Source of the DNA: Gnetum montanum
Lineage: Eukaryota > Streptophyta > Gnetopsida > Gnetales > Gnetaceae
Reading direction: 5' to 3'
DNA: 64,000 nucleotides
Assembly: GCA_015680685.1 (NCBI GenBank)
Contig: MNCI01033465.1
Span: 68,491 to 132,490 of the forward strand
This document shows positions 1-11,088 of the stretch, in pieces. The translations under genes were made by a program, and so were the position numbers. Each line of letters opens with the position of its first letter. The first letter of the stretch is position 1. The notes below the pieces were generated by a model, which did not search any database, had not been told where the DNA came from, and saw only the letters and a list, made by a program, of their open reading frames with translations.

Positions 1-1745
1 AATAATAAGAGGTTCTTACCATGGCCATAATGATATTCTTTCCTTAATAAAACTAAGAATAAACTTGGGACCATTATGCCTAGATAGAAAATTAAAGAAC
101 CAAGTGGAAATGTGAAGGGTGTGACATCAAGGGAATTTATTAAATCTCTTAGATCACTACTATAAGTTTTATCATGTTGCTAAGGTTGTATTATATCCTT
201 GTAGATAATGAAAAATGTAAGAGTACAATAAGTACTACCTTACCATGTCACTGGAAAGACATGTTACCCATGCCTAAAGGTCATCCTCTAGTAAGGTTGA
301 CACAAGGAGAAATAAGATCTATGCACATAATAAATTTTTAGGAGTTCCACTTGCAAGACATGTTACCCATTCCTTAAGGTAGATGATTTCTCAAAAATAT
401 GAAAAAAATGTAATTAAGTTGCAATAAATAAACTCCTCCCTTGGAAAAAATGCTAAGTGATGATACTCCTTGCAATAGTAATAGTCTTATGGTTGTGAAT
501 TTGATAAGTGAAACAATATGATGTCACTGGACAATGGATTGGACTTAGTTTAAATCTTGGATATAAGGGCTAATGATTACTTTAACCACTAATGACACAC
601 AAGGATTCATTATGCCTATGGTAAGACACTTGACATCCATTTCACCTCACTATATATTTAATCGTATCTTATGGTTTTGTATAATATATTGTTATTTTCC
701 CAACCTGGTGATACTAACATGTATGTTTTTCTCAAGAAGCATGCTTTACATTCAAGTTTTAGGCATGGTTATACAAGGACTAAGCGCTAAAGCCTACTTT
801 CAAGAGGATCCACTTATATAACTCTTGTATTTCATACTTGGCAAGAAATTCCACATCATCTTGTGCCTTCCAAAAATAGTTAAACATCAATAATTACTTC
901 CCTTAAGATTCAATCATCTATCTATACAATAAATATTCATTACCCATCTCTCATCCATCTTATATGCACTTTATAACCTTTCATAGCTATAATTCCTTCT
1001 TTATGATTCTAAATATTCAATTTCCAAACTTTGAGCATCATGGATATTCTAAAACCCTCTAGGAATGCTTATTATCTTCCTACCATTTAGTTTGACTCAT
1101 TCTTTTCCTCAAAAAATACATTAGCAAATTGGAAATTTTTGCAATGACATTGCTACTACGATGTATGAGGCCCTCATACATCATTGATTCAATGTCATAT
1201 CAACAATTTCATACAAGAAAAATTCTATATATAGGCACGAGGAGTTAGAAAATTTTTTCATTATTGTCATTTGTAATAAGATTTTTTTCTTTATTCTTTT
1301 GAGCTCTAACATCCTAACTTCTACAAGCCATAGCTTCACTCCTATAGCTCTAATTTATGAAATTATTAAAGCCTATTAATCATGAAGTGCTCAACTTAGT
1401 CATGGAGGAGTGAGATCAAAGAAAATATAAGCCAAATTTTTGAGAAATTTTCTAACTTTGGAATATAGTTTAAGGGTGAGTAAGATAAAATATAAAGGAT
1501 ATTATCAGTATTTAGTACATTCAAGCCAAATGATTTAATAAATTCTTCTAATAAATCATTTCAATTAATTCTAAGGTATTCAAAAATAAAGACATCATAT
1601 CTAAAAGGTTTCTTTTTGAAAATTTCTCTAACTCTACAATCATAATATAATAAACACTTAATCTAACTAAGGGTATGAACAAGGTAAAGGACTATTCAAA
1701 AATGATATAAACATTTTAATAATCTTAAATCCTTATGGATTGCAA
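1..1745 (+). other. Spacer of element A between pol and the extra 3' ORF
   Basis: No coding sequence is recognised here; the short ORFs are random. A run near 115-140 resembles the post-integrase spacer of element B, so this is the 3' noncoding spacer. It holds a TATA-containing block at 1140-1240, listed separately. Confidence 0.6.
1140..1240 (+). promoter_or_regulatory. Internal promoter-like block upstream of the A 3' ORF
   Basis: A TATA-like ctatatatagg lies at about 1228-1238. Upstream words also occur in the U3 of the same element's LTR: TACGATGT (1157-1164, LTR 4704-4711), TATCAACRATTTCA (1198-1211, LTR 4652-4665, 13 of 14 bases) and CAATGTCA. Element B has a block with its own U3 words at the same place. 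Promoter activity is inferred. Confidence 0.45.
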
Positions 1746-4397
1746 ATGGCCTTGAAAAGGATACCAAAAGGAGGAACCTCACAACTAGTAAGCAAAAGAC
1801 CAAGAGGCTGAGGAAGAGGCTACACTAGAAAATAAAATCCACAAGTAGAACACATGGAGTAGAAGGCTAGTCTTTTAGCATCCATCAACAAAATCTTACT
1901 ACTAAGAAATCTGCCCAACCAAAGTCTAAAGTACCATAAGCACCGAAACAAGGATAGCACCTCACATTGCCACTTGAATGCCTCTAACCCATCCAAGAAA
2001 AGTCAATCATGTCCACAATCATTATGGTACTTAATTTTGGCCCTTTCATGGAGTTTTCACAAGAGGCCATCAAAACATAACTCCAATCATCTTCCATGTG
2101 GGCTACCTTATCAACAAGTAGAGAATGGTACTTAGGGAAAACCCTTCAATTTTGGCAAAACAAACAAGTTGATACCACAATATCAACACAATCTAATACT
2201 AACATCAAGAGATTGTGGCTACATAGAGCTTACGGAAAGGAGGATAAGGAGTATAGTGAACTAACTATAGAAGAGAAGATATAGTTCAAGATTGACACTT
2301 ATAATCTATTCCCAACAAAATAGCTCAATAGAATATCAACTTATGAGGCTAGAGGAAGTGCCATATTGATGGGAAAATTCAATGTCAATATTGTCCATCT
2401 GTACTTCCTCAAAATTCAAAAGAAATTTGAAGAGAAGAAGGTAGGAAAGCCAACATTGGCATTTCCTTGCCTGATATATGGAATCTATGCAAACAAGTAG
2501 GCATACTAGGTTACACGAATGATGTTTTGAGGAAAGCTCAAAATGACTTATATGTTGAAATGTCAAAACCCATGCCTTCAAAGAAGGATTAGTTGGAGTA
2601 GGTACTGAGGGAGATATTGGCTCAACTCCTATTAAAACCATTTAGAAAATTGTTCAACAATAGTAGGCAAGACCCAGTAGCCAACCACCAACTGATTAAC
2701 AACAACAACAACAAGTTCCACCATGACCACTACAAGATTATAGACCCTCAATGAACCATCTAGACCAAATTGTAGATGCAATTAGGTGGGAAACAAAGGA
2801 AGGGTCCAATCTCTATAAGGTGATCAATAATGCAATCAAGCCCATAGTTTTCATAAACCTTGCTAATGGGTAGATATCATTATAGTTAAGAGAAGGGGAT
2901 GAATGGTCACAACAAATATCAGGAAATGTTGCATCATTCCAAGTGATGCTAGAGACTAGAGAAGGAGCCACGGTAGTGGTAATGCAACATCAAGATGTAG
3001 GGGGAGCCACTAAAGTGTTCACTGGTTACATCAAAAAATATTTTAACATCCTTGTTGTGCCACTAACCAATATCTCTAGAGAATGAGCACGAAGGTGTAC
3101 TTGATAGATTACTATAGATGAGACAAGTTATGCATAATCTCTTTGATATCCCTGAAGATGTTATTGTAGTTTAGTCTAAGTTAATTTTCACCAAAGGTAA
3201 GTTGGTCATGGTTGAGACTAGGGTAAAGCATGCTAAGAATGAAGTCTAGAAATTACAAGAAGAGCTAGTGACCCTAAGGGCAGAGAAAAGGGATCCAACA
3301 TAATTCATTATGCTTGACCACCTTGATTAATTCTAAATAGAGCACATCAATTGCCTCATAGATCATAACATAAGGATGGAGCGTGAGAAAGAGAAGGTAG
3401 TTTGGGATGCATTAGTAATAGAGGCACAAATATATGTGCATGCTAAAGCACTGATCGCATTATAGAAAGAGAATAAAAAATTAGCTACCAATAATGTAAG
3501 GTTGACTAATGTGGAGAAAAAAAAGAATGTCCTTGAGGAGAGAATTTAGCAACTATGAGAGTAACTAATTTGGGCCAACCAAGACATGAGCTACTTTTCC
3601 AGGAAGAATAGGACCTTCTTAATAAAGAAAGTATGTGTAATAAGACAAAATTCCACAGTTTAGACTAGCTTGCAGAAAAATAAGGTCAAAGAGCATGAAT
3701 TGCTCAAGGAGCACTTTCATGATTAGGTGGGCATGTATAAGAAAATTAATGAGAAAGAAATCCATATGGCTAAAGCCAAGATTAGTTCAATTTCAGCACA
3801 AGATCCAAACTAGTAGCTAATCTTGGATAGCCTAGCCCATGTACACCAAGCTAAAATAAAAAAACAAAGGCCTGCAAATCAAAGAGTTAACAAAGTATAT
3901 GGGTATAGCTCACCTTTGGTATGCTAACTTAGCCATGTTGATAGTAGGCTTGCCTAAAAATGAGCTAAAACTGCAAGTAGCAGTTATGTACACTCTATAT
4001 GAGGAGTTTGCTAATAGAAAGGATGCACTATAGAAGTTACACAGCAAACTCAAAACTAGATGTTGTTAAGACTAGCTATCAAGGCTAAAAGGACATCACA
4101 GAAAACTTGGCCAGAAGAATATCTAATTATCAAGAGTTGTGAAAAATAGCCAAGGCATTCAAGAAAGAAAGACGATAGTTTACGACATGGTATGTTAAAG
4201 CAAATAAAATTTTCCTACAGTTGTCATGCCAATGGGATGTACTGACCCTATCACACATTGCACAATAAGCATGGATAGTACATGATCCCAAGATAGAAGA
4301 GGAAAAGCTTCAAGCATTGTTGAATCAATATTAATTTAAAAATCTTGATGATAAGGAGAAGCACTCAATGAAGAAGCCACCACCACCGAGAACTTGA
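1746..4397 (+). pseudogene. Extra 3' ORF of element A (env position), decayed
   Basis: The reading begins at ATG 1746, just after ATTGCAA, where element B has a splice-acceptor-like ATTGCAG directly before its ATG. The ORF is broken by many stops and frameshifts and ends near TGA 4395-4397. Around 2118-2160 it reads EWYLGKTLQFW, matching EWYLGETYLFW in B (about 48871-48903). Near 2405-2515 an LPFP-like stretch reads LAFPCLIYGICKQVGI, matching LPFPCLIRKLCKSAGI in B. The second half is Glu/Lys/Leu-rich and looks like a long coiled coil. The C-terminal AWIVHDPK near 4270 matches AWIVNDPK in B. The N-terminal domain resembles the plant transposon protein domain often annotated in Athila-group elements (my recollection). 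Its function is unknown. The product would sit where env-like ORFs sit in the Athila group, but no transmembrane segment is evident. Confidence 0.6.
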
Positions 4398-4590
4398 TCT
4401 ATATTAAGCTATTCTAATTTTTTTTGTTTTCTTTTCCTTGTGATGAACTTGTGCCAAAATTTTGTAAATACCACTATGGCATTCAGTGTCATGTAAATAG
4501 TTTATTAGTCACATATAGTCAAATCTACCTTCTAATTTTGTAAGGGACTCCATATTCTTTTTATTTTAACTCGAGCATGAGTTTCTAGTC

Positions 4591-4603
4591 AATCATGGGG
4601 CTA
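4591..4603 (+). promoter_or_regulatory. Polypurine tract of element A
   Basis: AATCATGGGGCTA directly precedes the LTR start TGATGAAG. The same motif (TCRTGGGGGTA then TGATGA) precedes the LTRs of B, D and E, so it is a conserved plus-strand primer site. Confidence 0.7.
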
Positions 4604-5491
4604 TGATGAAGTCAAACTTTGAGTCAAAATAACATCGTAATAACAATTTTGTATCAACGATTTCAGTAATACAATGTCAACACTCTTGATACACCATCGT
4701 TAATACGATGTCTCGGGATGTGTGCACCCCTATAAATACAACACTTGGATGCACAATCCAAATAACAATCATTCACATAGTAATAGAACTCTTATAGTTT
4801 GATTTCCTAGCCTAGACTTTGTGATAATGAATGCTTGCAATGTGACATGTCATAGTTGAATGGAGTCTTTGTTCGAGAAATTTGTACTTGGGCATAAGTT
4901 ATGATTGGAAATAAAGATCGAGAATATGTTACATCATCACAAAATTTCCTTAGTTTACTATTTTCACTTAGCTTAATGGTTACTACTTTACTAGATTAAT
5001 ACCTTACTTTACCCAAGAACATGAATTTTTCCTTGTTAATGGTAAGTGAAATGGATACGATTGATTTCGAGCATTACATGTTATTGTTTGGTAATCCCAA
5101 TAGTATTATTGCTTAGTTCACCCAATAGCATGGTACTTGGTAATTCCAATGATGATTACATGAGCCCAAGACATGTTTGGTAAATTAGGGATAGTTACCC
5201 ATCATGATAGGCTAGAATAGGTTATTGTTTTCTTAGTTAGTTAGACTTCAATATTTTCTACTATGTTTACGACTAGCAGTATTAGTCGCCAATCAACATC
5301 ACTTATCATATGCCTCACTCCAAGCTAAACCATACACTTAGACTTTACTACCTTGAAGTTAGAAGATAGCCATCGTAAGCTTAACTTTATTACTGGCATA
5401 CCAACATTATCTATCTATGGATTATGATTAGATTACATGTGAACACTCGTAAATTTTATGGTTGGGTGTTGGATTGCTTCATGGCTCATCA
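4604..5491 (+). repeat. 3' LTR of element A (888 bp)
   Basis: It starts TGATGAAG and ends CTCATCA, the terminal inverted bases of all Athila-like LTRs in this window. It has a TATA box (TATAAATAC, 4731), a poly(A)-signal-like AATAAAGAT (4910-4918) and the family 3' end with ATGGTTGGGTG. The U3 carries several overlapping copies of an ATCGT/TACGATGT word. Confidence 0.8.
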
Positions 5492-7669
5492 AGGTGTGTT
5501 GAAAAAACTCTGTTGATGCTCAAGTATTCATGAAATTTAACCTTTTCATTACAAATACTATAAATACCTAAATCGAGTTCTTCTTAAGGGACTTTTAGGA
5601 ACTTCTATCATTTTCTTATTTCCCAAGTGCTTTTGGCATCTAGTTTATCTGAAGAGCTCCTCCTTTATTTAGTAAGTATGATTTCCTTCCTATTTTATGT
5701 GTTTTGAGTTTTCTTTTTTACAAGTATGACTAGACTCTATTAGAATGTTACCTTGCTATTGTAGCCTAGAACTATTTGGTTGATGTGAAGTCTAGTGATT
5801 TGCATTATGAATAAAGTTCATGATTTTCTGTATGTTTAATGACTTGGATATCTTGAACCATAAAAAGACCAAAAAATATAAAATTCAAGCAAATCATAGA
5901 AATTTATTTATTGTTATCACATTGGGTTGCAATGATTCATACTTATCCAAGAAGATCATAACTATATCACATGGTGTTGGACCATCGAGGTTATGACTAA
6001 GAGCCATTTTATGCTTTCTGTGTGAGCATTGTCACTTGTCCCGCAAGGGATTGTAATGCATGTGTGTTATTTATTGCTTTGTTCTTATATTTATAAAATG
6101 AAAAAAATTATAAAATATACAATTATTAATATGTTTTCTTCTTTGACTATGGAAACATAAGTTTCATGTGTATTATATGTACTATATATCTTTTGCATTC
6201 ATAGAATGCAATGATATACATAAGTATTCTTTGCAATTCATATTAACACTATATTTAGAGTTAATGTAGGATTATGCTACATTTTGTATGATCTAATCCC
6301 ATTGGCCATGACCAATAAGACCCCTATCAGTTACATCATGGGTTTAGGTAAGGTAAGCTTGTAACAAAAGCACTAACGAAACATTGGAAGTTATACTATA
6401 GTTACATCATATACACTTCTTGAGTTAAGTGCTAAACTTTTGTTTTTTGTACTTTGTATTGTTAATCAACACTATATCTCTTCTACGATCATTATTTCAT
6501 TGTTATTCTAGCTTTGTGCTTACAATGTTAATCAGATTCCTAGATTAATTTTTAACATTTTATTTATTGCATTTTTACTTTGAGCAAAAATTTCAATATG
6601 TATTGGCTACTTTGATGGGATTTTTGATGAATCTTGAAGGATTACCAAAGTTATTGTCTTGAGAAAGTTTAGTTGATGTCATGAGGGGTTTCAGTGTGTT
6701 TTGTGAGAGCATTGTTAGACTCATACTTAATCTTACAAGGTTCTTTGAAATCTTACACAACACCAACCTTGAAGTGCATTATTTATTCTATGAAAAGTAT
6801 GTAGGATCTAAGGATCTACCACCATGGTATCCTCTGCTACTTTTCATTTTTGAAAATGAAAGATTATTATAATAATGTTACAAAGAAGAATATGATGATG
6901 ATGCAAGATTATGATATCCTTGTTCATGAACATTAGTAAGTTTTAATTTTTTTGTTTAAACACTTAAATTCTTATTTGAACTTTTGAAATTAAATTTTGT
7001 ATTTTTAGGCAATGGGTAAGGTAGTCATGCCATCAAAATTGGATCTTAAGCAATGAATCTTCTTATGTATAGCGATGATACTACCTTGATTTCCGCTACT
7101 ATAAAAGGTATGCAAAATATGTTGCAATTGTTGCCACTCAGCTAGTCTTTTTTAAAAATGGAAATAACATAAAAAATATTATATTAGTAAAATCAAAAAA
7201 GTATAATAAACATTCAAAAAGTCTATTAGGAACCTCGATGGGCCAGGAAGACAAGAAATATTAAACAAAGGCTATTCACTTAGCCTTCATAACCTTAACA
7301 TGATAAGAAGGAGACCTATCTATGAGCAAATAATAATAATAATAATAATCCAAAAGCTTGATCATTTTAACAAAATTGGATAGCCCAATTTCATAATTAT
7401 GATGCTAAGAATTAAGATGAAAATAAATCTACCCAAAAAAGCCATATGTTGAAAGGATGCATGCAAGATAACTAGATTAGAGTGGAAAGTAATCATATTA
7501 GCAATTTGCATCGCCACTAGATGTACCTTGACACATTAAGAATGGAAAACCTTTGGTAGCATTAATGAAAAGGCTAAGAAGCCCCTCATGAGAATAAAAC
7601 TAAATTAATGACCTAAGGTACAAGAAATATATGCTATAGCTTCTATTTTGAAGATACCAATTTACAAAT
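5492..7669. other. Unassigned AT-rich DNA
   Basis: No gene is recognised. There are TATA-like boxes (TATAAATACC near 5552) and one 63-codon ORF at 6681-6872 with no recognisable family. The block could be an unrecognised old element. A (TAA)n microsatellite sits at 7328-7349. Confidence 0.4.
7328..7349. repeat. (TAA)n microsatellite
   Basis: About seven uninterrupted TAA units are read directly. Confidence 0.9.
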
Positions 7670-7960
7670 AATAGATTCTTTTAAATATTTAGGTCTTGTT
7701 TATATGAGCAATTACAAGTGGGAAAGTGTGTAAAAGAAAGAATAGTAGAAGGTTTCAAAGTTCAATATGCTTTCAAAAACAAGTGTAAGGATTTAGGACT
7801 CTAAGCTTGAAAGGTTAAAAAACAAAATTTTTAGATTGACATCTATTCTACTATATTGTATCAATGTGTTGTTTGGGAACTTGGACTTAGTACTAAAATT
7901 AAGAAAGATGTTGAAAGAGTACAAATTTTTTTTTCTCAATGAGTTAAAGGTGAATATTCA
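7670..7960 (+). pseudogene. LINE-type reverse transcriptase remnant (C-terminal part)
   Basis: Conceptual translation gives DSFKYLGLVYMSNYKW (7674-7720), then after a frameshift KRIVEGFKVQYAFKNKCKDL, then an IFRLTSILLYC...VLFGNL stretch. This follows the order FKYLG - basic RI segment - LLYG.EVWG found in the region after the catalytic motif of plant non-LTR reverse transcriptases, most like the RTE type. Frameshifts and stops are frequent and no YXDD motif is visible upstream. The 3' end of the element cannot be placed. The assignment rests on short motifs only. Confidence 0.45.
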
Positions 7961-9349
7961 AGTACCTTACTTAATGTTATTATTAAAATATTATTTATTA
8001 CCTTTATAAGTAGAAGCATTGTGCCAATTCATTACATACAGTCATAGCTTGAACATCTCAAGATAAGACAAATTGTTTAATGTAGTTCTTGAGGATTCAC
8101 AAAGCTATGGTATTTTCAAGGAATGAAATGGTTGATAAAATGGAATATTTCTTTAGAGAAAGTGCAACAAAATCCTAGGAAAATCAAGAAGAAGGTTTTA
8201 GCATAGTTGTAGTCTAATATAGAAATAAGAAACAATTTTATTTACCTCACATTAGATCTAATAAACTAGATGGAGAAGCTCACTATCTTTTAGCTACTAT
8301 TCCAACCAAGTATCAAAGTACTCTATGACATCTCGTTCCTAGATGTCATGGAAAAAATCAAATATATGATATATTAGACATTATACATAAGAAGACAATA
8401 TACCAAACATCATATATATGTAACATTCCACATCATGCATAAAAGAAATAATAGGGAAAAAGAAAAAAATAGAAAGAAAAAGAATGCTTCATTGATATGG
8501 AAGAGTGTATATGGATCATGCTTTGAGAGTGTTTCTTGGGATTTTCTTCCTTTGGCATCTATCCCTTAAAGGCAATCTAGCACTGCCACCATGGTTATAC
8601 CTATCACTGGCTAGAAGGGATGGCTAGTCCACTTCCTATCTTGCTTCATCTAGCTCCTGTGACTTGCCTGTACCAACTTTGACATTCCATGCCTAGCATG
8701 ACCTCATAGCCCAACTATAAATGCTTTAGGTCAAACCCCTAAAGGTCACCTAGAGAGGCACATCCATTATTACAATATGCCCTTTCAGGTCTCAATTACA
8801 ACTTCCCTTTCGAATCTTGTTACAATAACAATAACACTTGTTATGAAGAGGTGTCATCTTCATTATGTAGTAGCATCATTTGGAAATGTGGACATGATAA
8901 TATACCCTTCTTAGGTTTTGTTCATCCTCAAACTAGTTCACATTCACTATCTTTTTCCAACTCCTTATGATCCTATGCTCTAATAATTTGATTTCTCCCT
9001 TGGATTTGAAGTTGTTTCTTCCTTATTTTACAAACAAAACACATGTAAGAAAAATATGTGGAAAATTTAAATATTATTTTCTTAATACTTACTTCATTTT
9101 CTAAGATAATGACAAGAGGTGAATTAAAGATCTACCAACCATCAATCACCAGTTCTTAACTAGGTTCACACAAAGTGCAACTTATATGTAGTTATCTAAG
9201 TGAAGATAGGGCAAATTCTTTATTCCTAGCTTCCATTACCTTCAATATTTTACTTATCTAATTAAAATATAAATTAAACAATGATGAAAAAAATAAGATC
9301 ATAAGTAAAATTAAGGATGAGATACTTCCTAATCTTGATCAACCTTATG
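7961..9349. other. Unassigned region, possibly downstream LINE debris
   Basis: No ORF of note. 7961-8450 may continue the LINE remnant (readable peptide NKKQFYLPHIRSNKLDGEAH near 8230), but no family match is certain. 8500-9349 shows nothing recognisable. Confidence 0.35.
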
Positions 9350-10510
9350 AACTGATGGAAGTAGTTGTAATTATGCAATAAGTGGTATATGATTGGATTG
9401 TCTTGTTCAGGATGGTAAGGCTTGATCTTAATTCTTCTTCACTTCTTCTTTAGAAATTAACTCTAGTAATTTGGTAACTTGGAAGAATCAAACATTGTAC
9501 GAAATATAATCTAAGGCCTCAATGAAGAATGTTGTTGACCAAGCCTCATTAATCATAATAAAGTAATTGGTAAACTATGGTTCTTGATGAATACTATTTA
9601 TCAACATCCTCTGCTCCTGAATCCTAGAATCTAATTTATCTATTGAAGATTTGAAGTAACTAGAATATGCACTAGCCAATGGAATTGCATGTTTAATTGA
9701 TGAAAACATGTTCTTCAAATCAAGTTCATCTTTCAAGGATTCCTTTACATATCCATATTCTAAAAATTCATAAATGCTGCCTCCAACTTTTGCATTGAAG
9801 TCTCCACAAAGGGAAAATGGCACTGTATTAGTATATATAAGAAATAACTTATTCTTCAAAATTTCTTCTATTTATTTAATCAATTATGCTCCTTGACATG
9901 GCCTAACATTTGAACATGTTGGTTTGGCAATTAAATGTGTGTTAACCACACACCCACACATATCTTCTTGATAACTGGATTTTTAGAATCATTGCTAAGG
10001 CCATGTGATTTTTTTGAAATCTTAATTGTTCTTTCTTTCCCATGATTTGAAGTTCTGGAATTTTAAAAATCATATTTTCTAAACTCCATTTGAATCTTTG
10101 TACTAATTCAAACTTGGCTTCTTTATAAAAGATTGCACAACCATCCATGTTGTGATTTCTATAATAGGCTAATCTATATGGCTCAAAAGAAGAACTTCCA
10201 TAAAAACCTTTTTGCTTATAAATACCTCTATATCCCATATTTTCCAAGTTTGGTTGAAATTGGTATAGGAATTCCCATTAAAAGACTTCTTGTAGGCATA
10301 AAACATCAACATCCAAATCTTGTAACTCTGCTAAAATGCATGGGTATCAAAATTCATGCCAATCTAAGGCCCATGGTAGACATAACAAATGGTATTTCTC
10401 ACTTGCTAGGGATCTTGCAAGCATGTTTTATGTTGCAAATTTCATTCTTATTTTTGGATTCTCTTCTAAATCATTTTTTCATGGGTATAATATACCTTAT
10501 GGAAATATGA
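9350..10510 (-). pseudogene. CCR4-like poly(A) deadenylase pseudogene
   Basis: Read on the minus strand, three broken frames give, in family order: NMLARSLASEKYHLLCLPWA (about 10430-10370), an ILAEL...LCLQEV segment (about 10335-10285), GYRGIYKQ (10230) and DGCAIFYKEAKFELV (about 10145-10100). These are followed by CGDFNAKVGGSIYEFL (about 9800-9755), PLASAYSS (9670), EPxFTN and LDYISY (about 9590-9500), and SNHIPLIAQLQ (about 9395-9365). That is the endonuclease/exonuclease/phosphatase fold of plant CCR4 homologues, with LQEV, GDFN and (S/D)H active-site segments, the last as SNH instead of the usual SDH. Roughly 1.1 kb carries the whole catalytic domain without evident introns, so a retroposed copy is likely. 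There are several stops and frameshifts, and no leucine-rich-repeat region is visible. A LINE endonuclease was considered and rejected because IYKQ, DGCAIFYK and LDYI are CCR4-specific. Confidence 0.75.
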
Positions 10511-10627
10511 TTATGACTCTCCATGTTGTTCTATTGCATGATTTGATTGTAAAAAAAATTAATATACCTTTTTCTAAAACCATTTTTTATTTATCAATTG
10601 ATACTGATACATCAATTGATTCTCAAA

Positions 10628-10685
10628 CTAATTTTAGTAATATTTAGCTACATTATCTAATTTTAGTAATATATAATTACATTAT
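10628..10685. repeat. 29-bp tandem duplication
   Basis: Two adjacent 29-bp copies starting CTAATTTTAGTAATAT and differing at a few bases. Confidence 0.8.
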
Positions 10686-11083
10686 CTAGTTCTTAACCTT
10701 TTTACCCAACTTAAGAATACTAACTTTAACAATGTAACTAATGACATGCCATAGTGATCTTAAGGCTATCTATAAAGGTTAAGAGCATTAAGGTCCCAAA
10801 AAAAGGTTAAAGTCATTAGTCCCAAAAGTTAAGTTATTAGGCATAATTAGTTATCCTTATGTTGTCAACTTTAGAGACATAGTTTCATAATATAATTGAA
10901 TTATCATGTACTCAAATGAAAAATCTAACCTCACCATTAAGTTTAGAAGGGTGAAAAACATTGGAAATGACTATTCATATGTTGAAAAAAGACATCATAT
11001 GCTTGAGTTATGCTAAAATTAAGTTTTTGAGGGTCTTAAGACACTATATCGGACAAGGGGTGAAAACTAATTTTTAGGGCTTC

Positions 11084-11088
11084 ATGGG
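11084..11088 (+). repeat. Target-site duplication of element T, left copy
   Basis: ATGGG, identical to 26535-26539 directly after the 3' LTR. Confidence 0.85.

Larger units (their letters stand above)
1..5491 (+). mobile_element. Athila-like LTR retrotransposon A, 3' part only
   Basis: This is the right-hand end of a Ty3/gypsy element whose 5' LTR, gag and pol lie before the window. It consists of a noncoding spacer (1-1745), a decayed extra 3' ORF (1746-4397), a polypurine tract ending at 4603 and a 3' LTR (4604-5491). The spacer (gtgtgacatcaaggg near 118), the 3' ORF and the LTR ends all resemble element B at 46936, 48470-51235 and 51570-52494, which fixes orientation and family. Assignment to the Athila group comes from the integrase and RT of B. 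The 5 bases after the LTR are AGGTG, and the matching upstream target copy is outside the window. Confidence 0.8.
10511..11088. other. Unassigned AT-rich flank
   Basis: Nothing coding. It contains a tandem duplication of 29 bp (10628-10656 and 10657-10685). The last 5 bp (ATGGG) are the target duplication of element T. Confidence 0.6.

Noticed and set aside
573-821. 82-codon ORF in the spacer of A
   Set aside because: No similarity to the collinear spacer of B in this frame and no domain.
9575-9859. GDFN motif as a LINE endonuclease
   Set aside because: Upstream IYKQ, DGCAIFYK and downstream LDYI follow the order of plant CCR4 deadenylases, not LINE endonucleases.
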